Shown here: piece by piece, positions 25,104 to 34,350 of the stretch
How the letters are laid out: the number at the start of each line of letters is the position of its first letter
Position numbering within the stretch: the first letter of the stretch is position 1
Assembly (NCBI GenBank): GCA_034925865.1
Contig: JAYFRN010000009.1
Span: 1 to 64,000 of the forward strand
DNA from: Oscillospiraceae bacterium
Lineage (GTDB): Bacteria > Bacillota > Clostridia > Oscillospirales > SIG627
Reading direction: 5' to 3'
Length of the DNA: 64,000 nt
Made by a program: the position numbers and the translations under genes
Notes under the pieces: model-generated
The model's database searches: none
What the model was told of the DNA's origin: nothing
Seen by the model: only the letters and a program-made list of their open reading frames with translations

Positions 25104-26363
25104 TTATTTGCCGACTTTTTTAGCGGTGTTTCTGATTCCTGCGATGATATTGTCGCAGTCAGTCGTGGTCAGACGCGGATGCATCGGGGTGTTGAATTCT
25201 CTCTTATAGAAGAATTCATCAGCCTTCGGGCAGAGATGAGTTCCGTATCCCATATTCCGGAAGCTCGTGAAGTCATATGTCGGCTGATAGTGGAGAATTC
25301 CCTGAACTCCCTCTTCTTTGTAAAGAACTCTCAGGAAATCGTCACGTGAAGCGCCGAGTACTTTTTCTTCGATGCAAACTGTGTAAAGGTGATAAATGTG
25401 CTTGCAGTTCGGATCTTCGAAAACGGGGGTCACTCCCTTAATGCCGCGGAGTCCTTCGGTAATATAACGGCCAAGCTCGATTCTCTTTGCGTTGAGCATC
25501 GGAAGCTTTTCGAGCTGGCAGACGCCGACCGCGCCCTGGCATTCGGTCATTCTATAGTTGTTGCCGTGCTTGCCGTTGACGTCTCTGTTGTCAAAGTGTG
25601 ACGGCAGCCAATAATCGGTCTGATTCTCCCAGTTGAAGTTGTTCATGCAGCGGAGCTTGTCGATCTTTTCATAAAACCAGTCGTTGTTGAAGGTGATCAT
25701 GCCGCCTTCGCCGAGAGTTGTGATGTTTTTGAGAGAATGGAAGCTGAAGCAGCCGAAATCTCCGATGCTGCCGGCTTTTCTGCCCTTGTATTCGGCTCCG
25801 GGCGCGTGAGCGCAGTCCTCAAGAACATAAAGATGGAATCTTTTTGCGATATCCATGATCGGATCCATGTCGCACATTTGTCCGCCGTAGTGAACGACAA
25901 AGATTGCTTTTGTTCTGGTGGTTATCTTCTTTTCTATTTCAACGGGATCAATATTAAAAGTCATAGGATTAATATCGGCAAATACGGGGGTTGCGCCTTC
26001 TTTGATTATTGCAAGACTGGTTGCGACAAAGGTGTTCGGAGTGACGATGACTTCATCTCCGGGAACAAGACCCATTGCCTGTGCGGCAACATGCATAGCG
26101 GTCGTGCAGTTGGAAGTGGCAAGAGCATACTTTGTGCCGGTCATATCGGCAAAATTCTTCTGGAATTCGGCAACCTTCGGACCCATTGTAAGGGAATCCT
26201 GGTGCATAGCCTTCAGAACGGCCTTCTCTTCTTTTTCATCGTATATGCTTCCGAAGAAGGAATACGGAACTTTCAATACTACGCCGTCGTCAACGCTGTA
26301 GCTTGAGGTTATACCGCCTTCGGAATCGTTTCCTACGGCGAGATCTTTTTCTTTTTCGGTCAT
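25104..26363 (-). CDS. DegT/DnrJ/EryC1/StrS family PLP-dependent aminotransferase
   Basis: A 419-residue fold type I enzyme. The PLP region shows ATSNCTTAMHVAAQAMGLVPGDEV, the Asp/His segment VLEDCAHAPGA, and the Schiff-base Lys in CFSFHSLKNITTLGEGGM. Members transaminate keto-sugars in the synthesis of surface or antibiotic amino sugars, and some work on other keto substrates such as inosose; which applies here is open. I chose the ATG at 26363 (AGGAAA 9 bases upstream) over a TTG at 26399. A good promoter and a strong terminator frame it as a single-gene unit, not a sugar-biosynthesis cluster. Confidence 0.88.
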   Translation of the reverse strand: MTEKEKDLAVGNDSEGGITSSYSVDDGVVLKVPYSFFGSIYDEKEEKAVLKAMHQDSLTMGPKVAEFQKNFADMTGTKYALATSNCTTAMHVAAQAMGLVPGDEVIVTPNTFVATSLAIIKEGATPVFADINPMTFNIDPVEIEKKITTRTKAIFVVHYGGQMCDMDPIMDIAKRFHLYVLEDCAHAPGAEYKGRKAGSIGDFGCFSFHSLKNITTLGEGGMITFNNDWFYEKIDKLRCMNNFNWENQTDYWLPSHFDNRDVNGKHGNNYRMTECQGAVGVCQLEKLPMLNAKRIELGRYITEGLRGIKGVTPVFEDPNCKHIYHLYTVCIEEKVLGASRDDFLRVLYKEEGVQGILHYQPTYDFTSFRNMGYGTHLCPKADEFFYKREFNTPMHPRLTTTDCDNIIAGIRNTAKKVGK

Positions 26364-26406
26364 GGCAATAAATTTCCTTTCGAAAATAGTATTTTTCAAC
26401 TGTTAC

Positions 26407-26435
26407 ATTATAACATATCGAAATAAAAAATGCAA
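26407..26435 (-). promoter_or_regulatory. Sigma-A promoter of the DegT aminotransferase gene
   Basis: On the minus strand TTGCAT and TATAAT are separated by 17 bases. The start would fall near 26400, about 37 bases before the ATG. Confidence 0.75.
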
Positions 26436-26583
26436 CGGTTTTGGCAAAAGAATTTTTATAATAATAAGACATTTTTTGTTCTTTTGCGAAACGTCTTATT
26501 GCTTCGGTGATTTGTCCTGTAATTGATATAAGCTTGTTTTAATGTGCAGTATTTAAGACATTTATTGCTATTAGCCTATTTGT

Positions 26584-26785
26584 TGTTATTATTAAAACAG
26601 CAATTAATTAATCGTTATTTCACAAGAGAAAAGCATTGATATATGCGCTTATCACCCGCATGAAAAAGCAATTAACTTAACTTGAGGCAGAGCAATGAAC
26701 GGCTTAAAATTATTGCATAAGAGAAAAGCCTATATGTCAGAGCCTTTTCTATCTTTATACTGTAATTTTAATAAGTGATTAAGAA
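26584..26785. repeat. Dispersed nested palindrome, copies E1 and E2 (degenerate, tandem)
   Basis: Two decayed copies lie side by side. The first has ATTATTAAAACAGCAATTAA, AAGAGAAAAG and GATATATGCGCTTATC. The second has AAGAGAAAAGCCTATATGTC with AGAGCCTTTTCTATCTT. They occupy most of the 575-base gap between the divergent DegT and spoIVB genes. Apart from these and the DegT promoter I see nothing in that gap. Confidence 0.55.
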
Positions 26786-26974
26786 TAAATCACGGTTCAA
26801 ATGGTGAAAATATTTTAAGAACTTTTTTTCATTTTTTGAAAACACAGGATGATCCGGATATATTATCTATGCCAAATTTTTTAAAGCAAGTCAAAAGTAT
26901 CAATACATATAATTCCGTTTAAAGGCACACATTATGTTTGCGCGAAAAACGCAAAAAACGAGCGGAGAAAAAAA

Positions 26975-28033
26975 ATGCAAATAAAAACAATCGGGCGCTT
27001 AGCGGCAATCATATCAATCATTGCTTTGATATTTACAGCATTCACGGTTCCTTTTCAGGATACTGCTGTTGCTGCAGCGGCAGTAGGGGATGAAATAAAG
27101 CTAATTCCCGGCGGAGAAAGCTTCGGTATGAGGATAGACGCCGCAGGAGTTGTTGTAACAGGTATTTCGGAAATTGATTCGGGTGGAAATAAAATTTCGC
27201 CGGCGCAGAATGCCGGGATCAAAAAGGGCGATATAATCCTTATGATTAATAATAAGGAAACAAACTCTTACTATGATGTCGTAAACACCGTGGAAAAGAG
27301 CGGAAACGCCGATATAGTCCTGACAATCATGAGAAATGGCGAAAAAATCTCTATTAAGCTTCGGCCGGCGAAAAGCGATGCCGACGGAAAATATAAATGC
27401 GGAATCTGGATCCGCGACAGAGCTGCCGGAATAGGAACCATAACGTATATCGATCCCGCAACAGGCGAATTCGGCGGACTCGGGCATGGGATCTATGATA
27501 CCGAATCCCGCGTTTTGATGCCCATGCGCAGCGGAGATGTATTCAATGTAATTCATTCCGAGACAATAAAGGGCGAAAAAGGAAAACCAGGCGAGCTTAG
27601 AGGAATATTCGGCACAAAAAATCTTGGAATATTAACAGCCAACACGGAATGCGGTGTATTTGGTATGCTCAACCAAGAAGGCCTTAATATAACAAGCTCG
27701 AATTTTATCGGAATAGCTTCGAAAGATGAGATAAAACCAGGTAAAGCGACAATTTACAGTACTCTTTCGGATGGCGTAAAAAGGGAATATGAAATAGAAA
27801 TTGAAAAAATCGGTCCCGGAAACGGCGAAGCCAAAAACATGCTGATTCATGTAACCGATGAAAAGCTTCTCAACGAAACAGGCGGCATAATTCAGGGCAT
27901 GAGCGGGAGCCCTATTATACAAAACGGCAAACTCATCGGCGCTGTGACACATGTGCTTGTAACCGATCCAACACGCGGTTACGGTATATTTATAGAAAAT
28001 ATGATCAAATGCCGTCCTAAAGTGGCGGCGTGA
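26975..28033 (+). CDS. spoIVB: SpoIVB peptidase (family S55)
   Basis: A 352-residue sporulation signalling protease. An N-terminal membrane/signal segment (1-35) is followed by a PDZ domain (about 60-125, SPAQNAGIKKGDIILMINNK) and the S55 domain. Catalytic His171 stands in GGLGHGIYD and Ser310 in IIQGMSGSPIIQNGKL. In Bacillus, SpoIVB is secreted from the forespore into the intermembrane space and cuts SpoIVFA, which triggers pro-sigma-K processing. The neighbour spo0A is the usual partner in Clostridia and Bacilli. GGAG lies 7 bases before the ATG. Confidence 0.95.
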   Translation: MQIKTIGRLAAIISIIALIFTAFTVPFQDTAVAAAAVGDEIKLIPGGESFGMRIDAAGVVVTGISEIDSGGNKISPAQNAGIKKGDIILMINNKETNSYYDVVNTVEKSGNADIVLTIMRNGEKISIKLRPAKSDADGKYKCGIWIRDRAAGIGTITYIDPATGEFGGLGHGIYDTESRVLMPMRSGDVFNVIHSETIKGEKGKPGELRGIFGTKNLGILTANTECGVFGMLNQEGLNITSSNFIGIASKDEIKPGKATIYSTLSDGVKREYEIEIEKIGPGNGEAKNMLIHVTDEKLLNETGGIIQGMSGSPIIQNGKLIGAVTHVLVTDPTRGYGIFIENMIKCRPKVAA

Positions 28034-28074
28034 ACAATATTGGAAATATTTGTAATTAATTTTACGGAATACTA

Positions 28075-28103
28075 TTGATTTTTTTGGAAATTTATGTTAA
28101 TAT
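28075..28103 (+). promoter_or_regulatory. Candidate sigma-A promoter of spo0A
   Basis: TTGATT and TAATAT are 17 bases apart, about 48 bases upstream of the spo0A ATG. I did not find a clear 0A box (TGTCGAA) beside it. Confidence 0.55.
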
Positions 28104-28151
28104 ATCCTCACCGACATAAAAACTAATAATTTTAGATAGGGAGTATTAACC

Positions 28152-28931
28152 ATGAGTCATGACGCAGTATTGAAAGTATTCATCGTAGATTCCGGGAGTG
28201 ATTACAGATATGTATGCTCGGAAAACCTAAAAAAGCTCGGCTTCGATGTTGTAGGCGACACCGGAGACGGTCAGGAAGCGCTTGTTGCAATCAGAAGGCT
28301 TAAGCCTGACGCGGTCCTATTGGACATGTGGTTTCCGGGCTTCGACTGTGCCGGGCTCATACGCGAAGTTAAAAAAGTGATGAGCTCCGGCGCGCCGAAA
28401 TTTATACTTGTCACAGGAATTACGAACAAGAAGCTGCTTGAAGAAGCATTTACGGCAGGTATTTCAAACTGTATGATCAAGCCTTTTGATTATCAGAGCC
28501 TTGCCGACAAAATCAGACAAACGGTTAATTCACGTAAAGGCGATATGATCGCGGGCGATCGCGTATCGGATTATGATCTTGAAGCTTCTGTCACAAGGAT
28601 AATACATCAGGTCGGTATTCCCGCGCATATTAAAGGATATCAATATCTGAGATGCGCAATAATGATGGTCGTGCGTGACAGCCGTATAATAAACGAAGTA
28701 ACAAAAACTCTTTATCCTTCCGTGGCGCGTGAGTTTGACACGACTTCTTCCAGGGTTGAACGAGCCATACGCCACGCGATTGAAGTCGCATGGGACAGAG
28801 GCGATGTTGATGTATTGAACTCGTTCTTCGGATATACAGTGCAAAACACCAAAGGCAAACCGACAAACAGCGAATTCATCGCAATGATTGCTGATAATTT
28901 AAGATTGAAAATGCGTGGCATGATTTCATAA
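28152..28931 (+). CDS. spo0A: Sporulation master regulator Spo0A
   Basis: A 259-residue response regulator. The receiver (1-120) has the phospho-acceptor Asp58 ([11 protein letters not shown]), Thr88 and Lys110 (MIKPFD). The DNA-binding domain (about 145-259) has the Spo0A signature [20 protein letters not shown] and the recognition part [17 protein letters not shown]. The N-terminal acidic pocket differs from the family: where others have Ile-Ala-Asp-Asp, this protein reads IVDSGSD, so the second Asp is Ser14. The protein directs entry into sporulation after phosphorylation; the change could alter Mg2+ binding or the phosphorelay. AGGGAG precedes the ATG. Confidence 0.95.
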   Translation: MSHDAVLKVFIVDSGSDYRYVCSENLKKLGFDVVGDTGDGQEALVAIRRLKPDAVLLDMWFPGFDCAGLIREVKKVMSSGAPKFILVTGITNKKLLEEAFTAGISNCMIKPFDYQSLADKIRQTVNSRKGDMIAGDRVSDYDLEASVTRIIHQVGIPAHIKGYQYLRCAIMMVVRDSRIINEVTKTLYPSVAREFDTTSSRVERAIRHAIEVAWDRGDVDVLNSFFGYTVQNTKGKPTNSEFIAMIADNLRLKMRGMIS

Positions 28932-29069
28932 ATTTTCTTATTTTCGTAATAATCAACATTAATTCTAAATTTTTCGTATTTATTACGGCAAAGTCCTTTT
29001 TATAGTACATGATATGTGCTATACTTAAAGCATGAAATAAAACCGGACAGTATAAAGGAGACAAATAAT

Positions 29070-29387
29070 ATGATAGGAACAATACTTGCCGTCGCGTTTT
29101 TCGGCTTTGTAATAGAATTATGCCGTATTGAAAACGAGGAGCGGAATCCTGCCCCGCATCCTCGCCCTTCCAAAAGAAACGCGGGACAGATCAGAAATTC
29201 CCGTAATGCCGATGCGGAATTTCAAATCATGTATGCGAGATATCTTGATAAAAAGAGCCAGGGTCTAATAGAAAACAAATCATGTAATCAGCTTGTATAT
29301 ACCGGCGAAAGATACGGTGGAATGCAGAAATGCGCGAGCGTTGAGATGCGCGGCTTTCTTGAAAGAAAGCCTGGCAAAGAACTTTAA
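29070..29387 (+). CDS. Small membrane-anchored protein, function unknown
   Basis: A protein of about 105 residues. Residues 1-17 are hydrophobic (IGTILAVAFFGFVIELC), and the rest is basic and polar, with HPRPSKRNAGQIRNSRNAD and a C-terminal KCASVEMRGFLERKPG. AGGAG lies 10 bases before the chosen ATG at 29070, and a terminator follows, so the gene is probably real. An extended -10 (TGCTATACT) stands near 29010. I do not recognise the family. It could be sporulation related because of its place after spo0A, but nothing in the sequence shows this. Confidence 0.6.
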   Translation: MIGTILAVAFFGFVIELCRIENEERNPAPHPRPSKRNAGQIRNSRNADAEFQIMYARYLDKKSQGLIENKSCNQLVYTGERYGGMQKCASVEMRGFLERKPGKEL

Positions 29388-29421
29388 TTTATAGATTCAG
29401 GCGTTGCGGTATATACCTCGG

Positions 29422-29457
29422 AAAGCCGGAAACATAAGTTTCCGGCTTATTTTTTTC
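29422..29457 (+). terminator. Terminator after the small membrane protein
   Basis: AAGCCGGAAAC and GTTTCCGGCTT pair around ATAA and are followed by ATTTTTTT. The space from here to 29668 is AT-rich, and I see no further gene. Confidence 0.88.
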
Positions 29458-29668
29458 TGAAAATGGTTTGATGTGCTTTTAGCTAAAAATCATAATAAAC
29501 TTACTATTAATATTATGTTTACAATATTTCCATTGAAACATAAAATTTTGGCAGTAATATGGAATTGAGATCAAATGTCGAATATTTATAAAAGTTAAAT
29601 ACATTTTAATATAAATAGCAATATGTATATACAATTTTAAGCGTCTTTCTCACATCAGGAGGAGAACA

Positions 29669-30856
29669 ATGAAACATTCAAAAGTTATTTCAGCATTTTT
29701 ATTTATTCCCATAATTATTGTATCCGCTTTTTCGTGTGTAAACGCGCCTGAAAACACAACCGAAACCGCAATTAATACGCGAGAGACCATTTCGAAAACA
29801 ATAGAGCCTTATACAAGTGTAACTACAGAACCGATTATAAGCACAAATGAAGAAAATTTTCCGGATGGCAGCGATGATATATCGTTTAGTCTTTTTGCTT
29901 TTTGCGGCGATGAATTGGAAATTTCAAAATCGATCAGCGACTTAACATCAAATATATTTGATATAAATAACATGGACGCCACACAATATTCATTCTTTAC
30001 AAGAAAATATTATTCCTCGATAATAGGCCCTGTTTATGAATACACATCGAAGGTGAGAGAAACGGCAAGAGACAATTTAAAGAAGTTTTTATCGCTTATA
30101 GGAATTTACGCAGAAGACGCTGAAATCAACACAAATAATACAGTTTATCAAGAGGAATATATAAAAGACGGGCTGGAAGTAGGAAGCTCCATAAATTATG
30201 GAATAAGAATCTCAAACACCTCATTTGACGTCGACATAAATACTTCTCCGGAGGATATCTTAAAATTAATCAATAACGATATACGCATTAAATCTGCCTG
30301 TATCTATAACAATATAAAAAATCCTTTTGTTTATAAAACCGTGAGATATTATCAATCCGGAGAATTTATGGGCAAAATATGCGAAGTAACATTCAAAATC
30401 ATTGATAAATCAAATTATATTAATGACGCGCAAAATAATGTTATTAAATATGTAGAAATAACATACAATCTGGAATTTACGGCTGAATCTAGATGTATTT
30501 TACGTATCGCAAATGAACCCGTTACAGAAATAAGCGTGAAGGAAGAGGACGCCGTCTCATACGATGAAGCGTTGGATTTCCTTCAAAAAGGTTATTATTA
30601 TTTGGGAAAGGGTCTTTTCCCGTCGATAATAATACCCGTATCGTTATCTGAAGTGGAATTCTGTGAACTTACGTATACAAATATTTTTAATTATATATCA
30701 CTACCGAATAATAAAATTACGCCTGCTTATTATATTCCTTGCTATAAATTTTACGTAAAAGGTGAAAAAGATCAAAATGTACCGGAGCTCACCGATTATT
30801 ATATATGTTATATCCCCGCCATCAGGAATTACGCGGTTTTCCCGGACAAGTATTGA
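29669..30856 (+). CDS. Lipoprotein of unknown function
   Basis: A 395-residue predicted lipoprotein. The signal peptide has lipobox SAFSC (Cys about residue 23), followed by a Thr-rich linker (NTTETAINTRETISKT) like that of the lipoprotein array at 12.9-15.6 kb. The mature part shows no motif I know. It is rich in Asn, Ile and Tyr and could hold two related alpha/beta halves. AGGAGG precedes the ATG by 6 bases. The gene is more AT-rich than its neighbours. No obvious partner is adjacent. Confidence 0.75.
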   Translation: MKHSKVISAFLFIPIIIVSAFSCVNAPENTTETAINTRETISKTIEPYTSVTTEPIISTNEENFPDGSDDISFSLFAFCGDELEISKSISDLTSNIFDINNMDATQYSFFTRKYYSSIIGPVYEYTSKVRETARDNLKKFLSLIGIYAEDAEINTNNTVYQEEYIKDGLEVGSSINYGIRISNTSFDVDINTSPEDILKLINNDIRIKSACIYNNIKNPFVYKTVRYYQSGEFMGKICEVTFKIIDKSNYINDAQNNVIKYVEITYNLEFTAESRCILRIANEPVTEISVKEEDAVSYDEALDFLQKGYYYLGKGLFPSIIIPVSLSEVEFCELTYTNIFNYISLPNNKITPAYYIPCYKFYVKGEKDQNVPELTDYYICYIPAIRNYAVFPDKY

Positions 30857-30965
30857 TAAGCCTTCCCGTACTTATACTAATCTTTTTCCTGACTTACTTC
30901 TATCCCGATTTCCCTTTCGAGATTTACGGGGAAAAGACTTTTCAAAAATAATTTGCCCGTTCCCC

Positions 30966-30994
30966 TTGACAAATGATGAACGTCAGTATATAAT
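30966..30994 (+). promoter_or_regulatory. Consensus sigma-A promoter of the T-box transcript
   Basis: Perfect TTGACA and TATAAT are 17 bases apart. Transcription would begin near 31001, just before the first T-box helix. Confidence 0.9.
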
Positions 30995-31010
30995 TTTTAC
31001 ATATTGAAAA

Positions 31011-31331
31011 GCGATGATCGGGAGTAAGACGCAGCGCGTCTTAACGACAAAGAGAACGTTTACAGAGAATTGCCGGTTGCTGAGAGGCTTTAAGCAGAAT
31101 CTCTGTCGGATACATCCCGGGAGTTGCATCGCAGAAACATCATACGCGGTTTTGATGCCGCGGGAAAGTATGCGATGCCGGGCGCGGCCGTTATTCCGCC
31201 GGGGTATAATACATTTTTTAGTGTTTCGTACCCGTCAAGGTTCTGCTTCGCGAGAAGCTTGAACAAACAGAGGTGGTACCGCGAATTTCGTCATGATTTT
31301 CGCCCTCGGGGTTTTCCCCGAGGGCTTTTTT
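31011..31331 (+). promoter_or_regulatory. T-box riboswitch controlling the sodium/solute symporter
   Basis: The leader starts and closes stem I with GCGATG/CATCGC and carries the AGTA element, the AGAGA and GGTTGCTGAGAGG distal parts, and the canonical antiterminator sequence AGGTGGTACCGCG at 31271-31283. A GC-rich terminator GCCCTCGGGG/CCCCGAGGGC plus T7 lies at 31302-31331. Uncharged tRNA pairing to the specifier and to the antiterminator would let transcription pass into the transporter gene. The specifier looks like TAC (tyrosine) at 31111-31113 within GGATACAT, but an extra hairpin after AGTA makes the fold and this reading tentative. Confidence 0.92.
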
Positions 31332-31384
31332 ATGTTCTGTTCGCTTTCGATCCGCTTTTCAAAATTCATTTTTGAGGTTATGCT

Positions 31385-32899
31385 ATGTTCTGGAAAATCT
31401 TCATGCTCGCTGTATTTTTCTTGATCACCGTCATCGTCGGCTTTATGTTCCGTAAAAAAGCGAATGATGTCGGCTCATTCGTGCTCGGCGGACGAAATGT
31501 CGGCCCGTGGCTTACAGCTTTCGCATACGGTACGAGTTATTTTTCCGCCGTTGTTTTCGTCGGATACGCCGGCCAATTCGGATGGAATTACGGCATATCA
31601 GCAACGTGGATCGGAATCGGAAACGCGGTTTTCGGCAGTCTGCTCGCCTGGGTCGTCCTGGCGCGCCGCACTCGCATCATGACCAAGCATCTGGATGCCG
31701 CGACAATGCCTGACTTTTTTGAAAAAAGATACGACAGCCGCGCAATCAAGCTTATCTCCTCTCTGATCGTATTCATTTTTCTCATTCCTTACTCCGCTTC
31801 AGTATACAAAGGATTGTCAGGCTTGTTTTCTATGGCCTTCGGCATTGATGTAGTATACTGTATAATTATCATGGCCGTTTTTACCGCCATATACGTTATA
31901 ATCGGCGGTTATTTTGCCACAGCCGTCAATGATCTCATACAGGGCTTTATCATGATCGTCGGAATCATCCTGGTAATTGTCGCCGTTCTCAACGGTAAGG
32001 GCGGTTTTACGAATGCAATAAATTCACTCTCGCAAATAGAAATCGAAGCCGCGCCGAACATGAAGGGTGCTCTTGTATCATTCTTCGGTCCCGATCCCAT
32101 CGGACTTATATCCGTTGTAATAATGACAAGCTTCGGTGCCTGGGGGCTTCCTCAGATGGTTCATAAATTCTATACCATAAAAGACGAACGCTCCATTAAA
32201 AGCGGAACGATTATTTCAACCGTATTTGCGTTAATCATCGCCGGCGGCTCATACTTCATGGGCGGCTTCGGAAGACTATACTATTCTCCCGAAAACGGCA
32301 AGGTTCTTTATGATAATATCGTACCGACAATGCTGTCGAATCAGCTCTCCGATATACTCATCGGAGTAGTTCTGATGCTCGTGCTGTGCGCCTCCATGTC
32401 GACTCTTTCATCTCTTGTGATTACATCCAGCAGCACATTTGTCCTAGATTTTATCAAGGACAGCCTTAAAATAAACATTGACAAGAAAAAGCAGCTTTAT
32501 TTTATCCGTTTGCTTTGCGCGGTTTTCATACTTATATCGGTAGTGCTTGCCCTTAATCCAAATTCTCTTATCACCGCGCTCATGTCTCTTTCCTGGGGCG
32601 CTCTCGCGGGAGCTTTTGTCGGTCCGTTCATGTACGGGTTGTTCTGGAAGCGTGTGACAAAAGCCGCCGTATGGGTGAGCTTCATCTGCGGAGTGGGATT
32701 CATGACGGCCAATCTATTTATCAGTTTCATGCCGATGACAATGGCGGCCACCATTGCGATTATTATTTCACTTATCATAGTGCCGGTTGCTTCTCTTCTC
32801 ACGCGAAAGCCCGATTCGGGGAAGGTTGAGAGCATTTTCTCATGCTATAATGAAAAAGTAATCGCTCCCACGGTCGAGGTTTTACCGGACGAAGAATAA
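31385..32899 (+). CDS. Sodium:solute symporter (SSS family), probable amino acid importer
   Basis: A 504-residue protein with about 13 membrane helices of the PutP/SSS type. N-terminal marks are DVGSFVLGGRNVGPWLTAFAYGTSYFSA, and a middle GGYFATAVNDLIQG segment and ASMSTLSSLVITSSS (sodium-site region) follow. SSS proteins import solutes with Na+. The T-box upstream says that expression rises when a particular tRNA is uncharged, so the substrate is most likely an amino acid, tentatively tyrosine or an aromatic relative. GAGGT lies 7 bases before the ATG. Confidence 0.9.
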   Translation: MFWKIFMLAVFFLITVIVGFMFRKKANDVGSFVLGGRNVGPWLTAFAYGTSYFSAVVFVGYAGQFGWNYGISATWIGIGNAVFGSLLAWVVLARRTRIMTKHLDAATMPDFFEKRYDSRAIKLISSLIVFIFLIPYSASVYKGLSGLFSMAFGIDVVYCIIIMAVFTAIYVIIGGYFATAVNDLIQGFIMIVGIILVIVAVLNGKGGFTNAINSLSQIEIEAAPNMKGALVSFFGPDPIGLISVVIMTSFGAWGLPQMVHKFYTIKDERSIKSGTIISTVFALIIAGGSYFMGGFGRLYYSPENGKVLYDNIVPTMLSNQLSDILIGVVLMLVLCASMSTLSSLVITSSSTFVLDFIKDSLKINIDKKKQLYFIRLLCAVFILISVVLALNPNSLITALMSLSWGALAGAFVGPFMYGLFWKRVTKAAVWVSFICGVGFMTANLFISFMPMTMAATIAIIISLIIVPVASLLTRKPDSGKVESIFSCYNEKVIAPTVEVLPDEE

Positions 32900-32959
32900 T
32901 ATAAAATTTAGGAGAACTTTTGGTAGGCCTCATTAAAGCTTTTCTATCTTTAAAAAATG

Positions 32960-33000
32960 CACCGGGGACTTTTACAGAAAAAGTCTCCGGTGTTCTTGTT
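32960..33000 (+). terminator. Terminator of the symporter gene
   Basis: CACCGGGGACTTT and AAAGTCTCCGGTG pair with one G-T and a 7-base loop, and a T-rich run follows. Confidence 0.85.
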
Positions 33001-33005
33001 TGATA

Positions 33006-33116
33006 TTTATTAAAACAGCAATTAAATAATCCTTGTCTTATAAGAGAGAAAAGCCCATATACCAGAGCCTTTTCTCTCTTTTTAGCGGTAATTATTTTAT
33101 TGCCGAGTTAATAATT
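33006..33116. repeat. Dispersed nested palindrome, copy F (reverse orientation)
   Basis: A full copy with outer ends TTATTAAAACAGCAATTAAA and TTATTGCCGAGTTAATAA and the inner hairpin AAGAGAGAAAAG/CTTTTCTCTCTT around CCCATATACCAGAG. It lies between two convergent genes, next to a normal terminator. Confidence 0.85.
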
Positions 33117-33133
33117 AATGAGTTTTAGTGGCC

Positions 33134-34246
33134 TTAATCGGGATATTTTTCTTTTATCACATCGCTTATGAAACAGGGCTTGTATCCGTTTTCGCCGGCC
33201 CATGCGCAGGCCGTACGGATCTTCTTCTCATAATCCGGCTGATACGCACAGTAATACGGATAGAAATATTGCTCGTGTGTGACAAAATTCATCGTTCCCG
33301 CCTCCGTGGGACGCTCGTCACGCAGATAGTCGAGGCGCGGGCGTATCGCGTCGAGAGCGAAGGCATCGATAACCATCTTGTCCTTGGAGAAAATAATTCC
33401 TTCTTTATTGTCAACCCAGAAATCGCGGTCAAAGCAATGAAGAGTCTGTTCTTTATTAAGATAATATGAAACATACGGATCGCCGTTCGAATCAAATGTA
33501 TAGTATCCGACAAGACAGTTTATACCGCATTCGCGTAGAGCTCTCGCGCCTTCTACCGTGGTTTCTCCATAGTGAAGCCCGTTTGCGCTCGTATTCATCG
33601 TTTCTTTTCCGGCGAAGCGGATAATCTGATCTGTCACAAGGTTATAATCGCGGATGAGCACGGAATAAGGTGAATAACGATAAATTCTCGACGGTTCGTT
33701 GGCATAAGCGTGGAACGTGAGCTTAAGCCAGCTGTTGTTGGCGATGAATTCCTCTTTGTACTTATCCGGCATCATCGTGAGGTCAAAGCCATTTTCGTCG
33801 GTATAGTATATATTCATATGTACATCGGTCCCGAAGTCGTTGTTCAGATTCTTGAACAGCCGGAAAAACGCGCAGTCGAAAATGGATTTATATTCATCCT
33901 TTTTTTCAGCGAGCTCACGAACCGACCAAATTATATCGTCAAGCGCAAGGCGGTATTTTTTATCCGCGCTTTTGAAGCGATAAATATATATTACTTCGTT
34001 TTCCGCACCGCATTTGGCGTCAAGCGCCGTGCGGTATCCGTTTATTGTAATGGGCACAGAATATTCGCACATGCCCTCGCTCCCGCGGCCTGAATCAATG
34101 GCTTTGTGTTCGTTGACTGTCAGCTCACAGCCTGCCGGCGCAAGAAGCCTTACATTTATCGCAACGCCGCCGTTTTCATCGGCTTTTCCGTCTGCGGGAG
34201 TGATTACGTCTCCGTCAATCGGGAATAGAAATCTGATTTTTGACAT
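33134..34246 (-). CDS. Polysaccharide deacetylase-like (NodB-fold) protein, function unknown
   Basis: A 370-residue cytosolic protein without signal peptide. The first 90 residues look like a beta-sandwich (LLAPAGCELTVNEHKAID). After that the pattern LALDDIIWSVRELAEK, then a Tyr/Phe-rich strand MNIYYTDENGFDLTMMPDKYKEEF and WLKLTFHAYANEPSRIYRY resemble the Asp-Asp and His motifs of the NodB-like deacetylase barrel. The assignment is by eye and uncertain. The substrate is unknown, and the protein may be a catalytic relative rather than a deacetylase. GAGGT precedes the ATG. It stands alone, convergent with the symporter gene. Confidence 0.5.
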   Translation of the reverse strand: MSKIRFLFPIDGDVITPADGKADENGGVAINVRLLAPAGCELTVNEHKAIDSGRGSEGMCEYSVPITINGYRTALDAKCGAENEVIYIYRFKSADKKYRLALDDIIWSVRELAEKKDEYKSIFDCAFFRLFKNLNNDFGTDVHMNIYYTDENGFDLTMMPDKYKEEFIANNSWLKLTFHAYANEPSRIYRYSPYSVLIRDYNLVTDQIIRFAGKETMNTSANGLHYGETTVEGARALRECGINCLVGYYTFDSNGDPYVSYYLNKEQTLHCFDRDFWVDNKEGIIFSKDKMVIDAFALDAIRPRLDYLRDERPTEAGTMNFVTHEQYFYPYYCAYQPDYEKKIRTACAWAGENGYKPCFISDVIKEKYPD

Positions 34247-34350
34247 TATTCATACCTCATAAATAATAAAATTTATATTGACATACCGAATCAAATGTGA
34301 TATATTATTGCTTGCGCGTTCCGAAATAAATACGCGATAAACATATAAAT

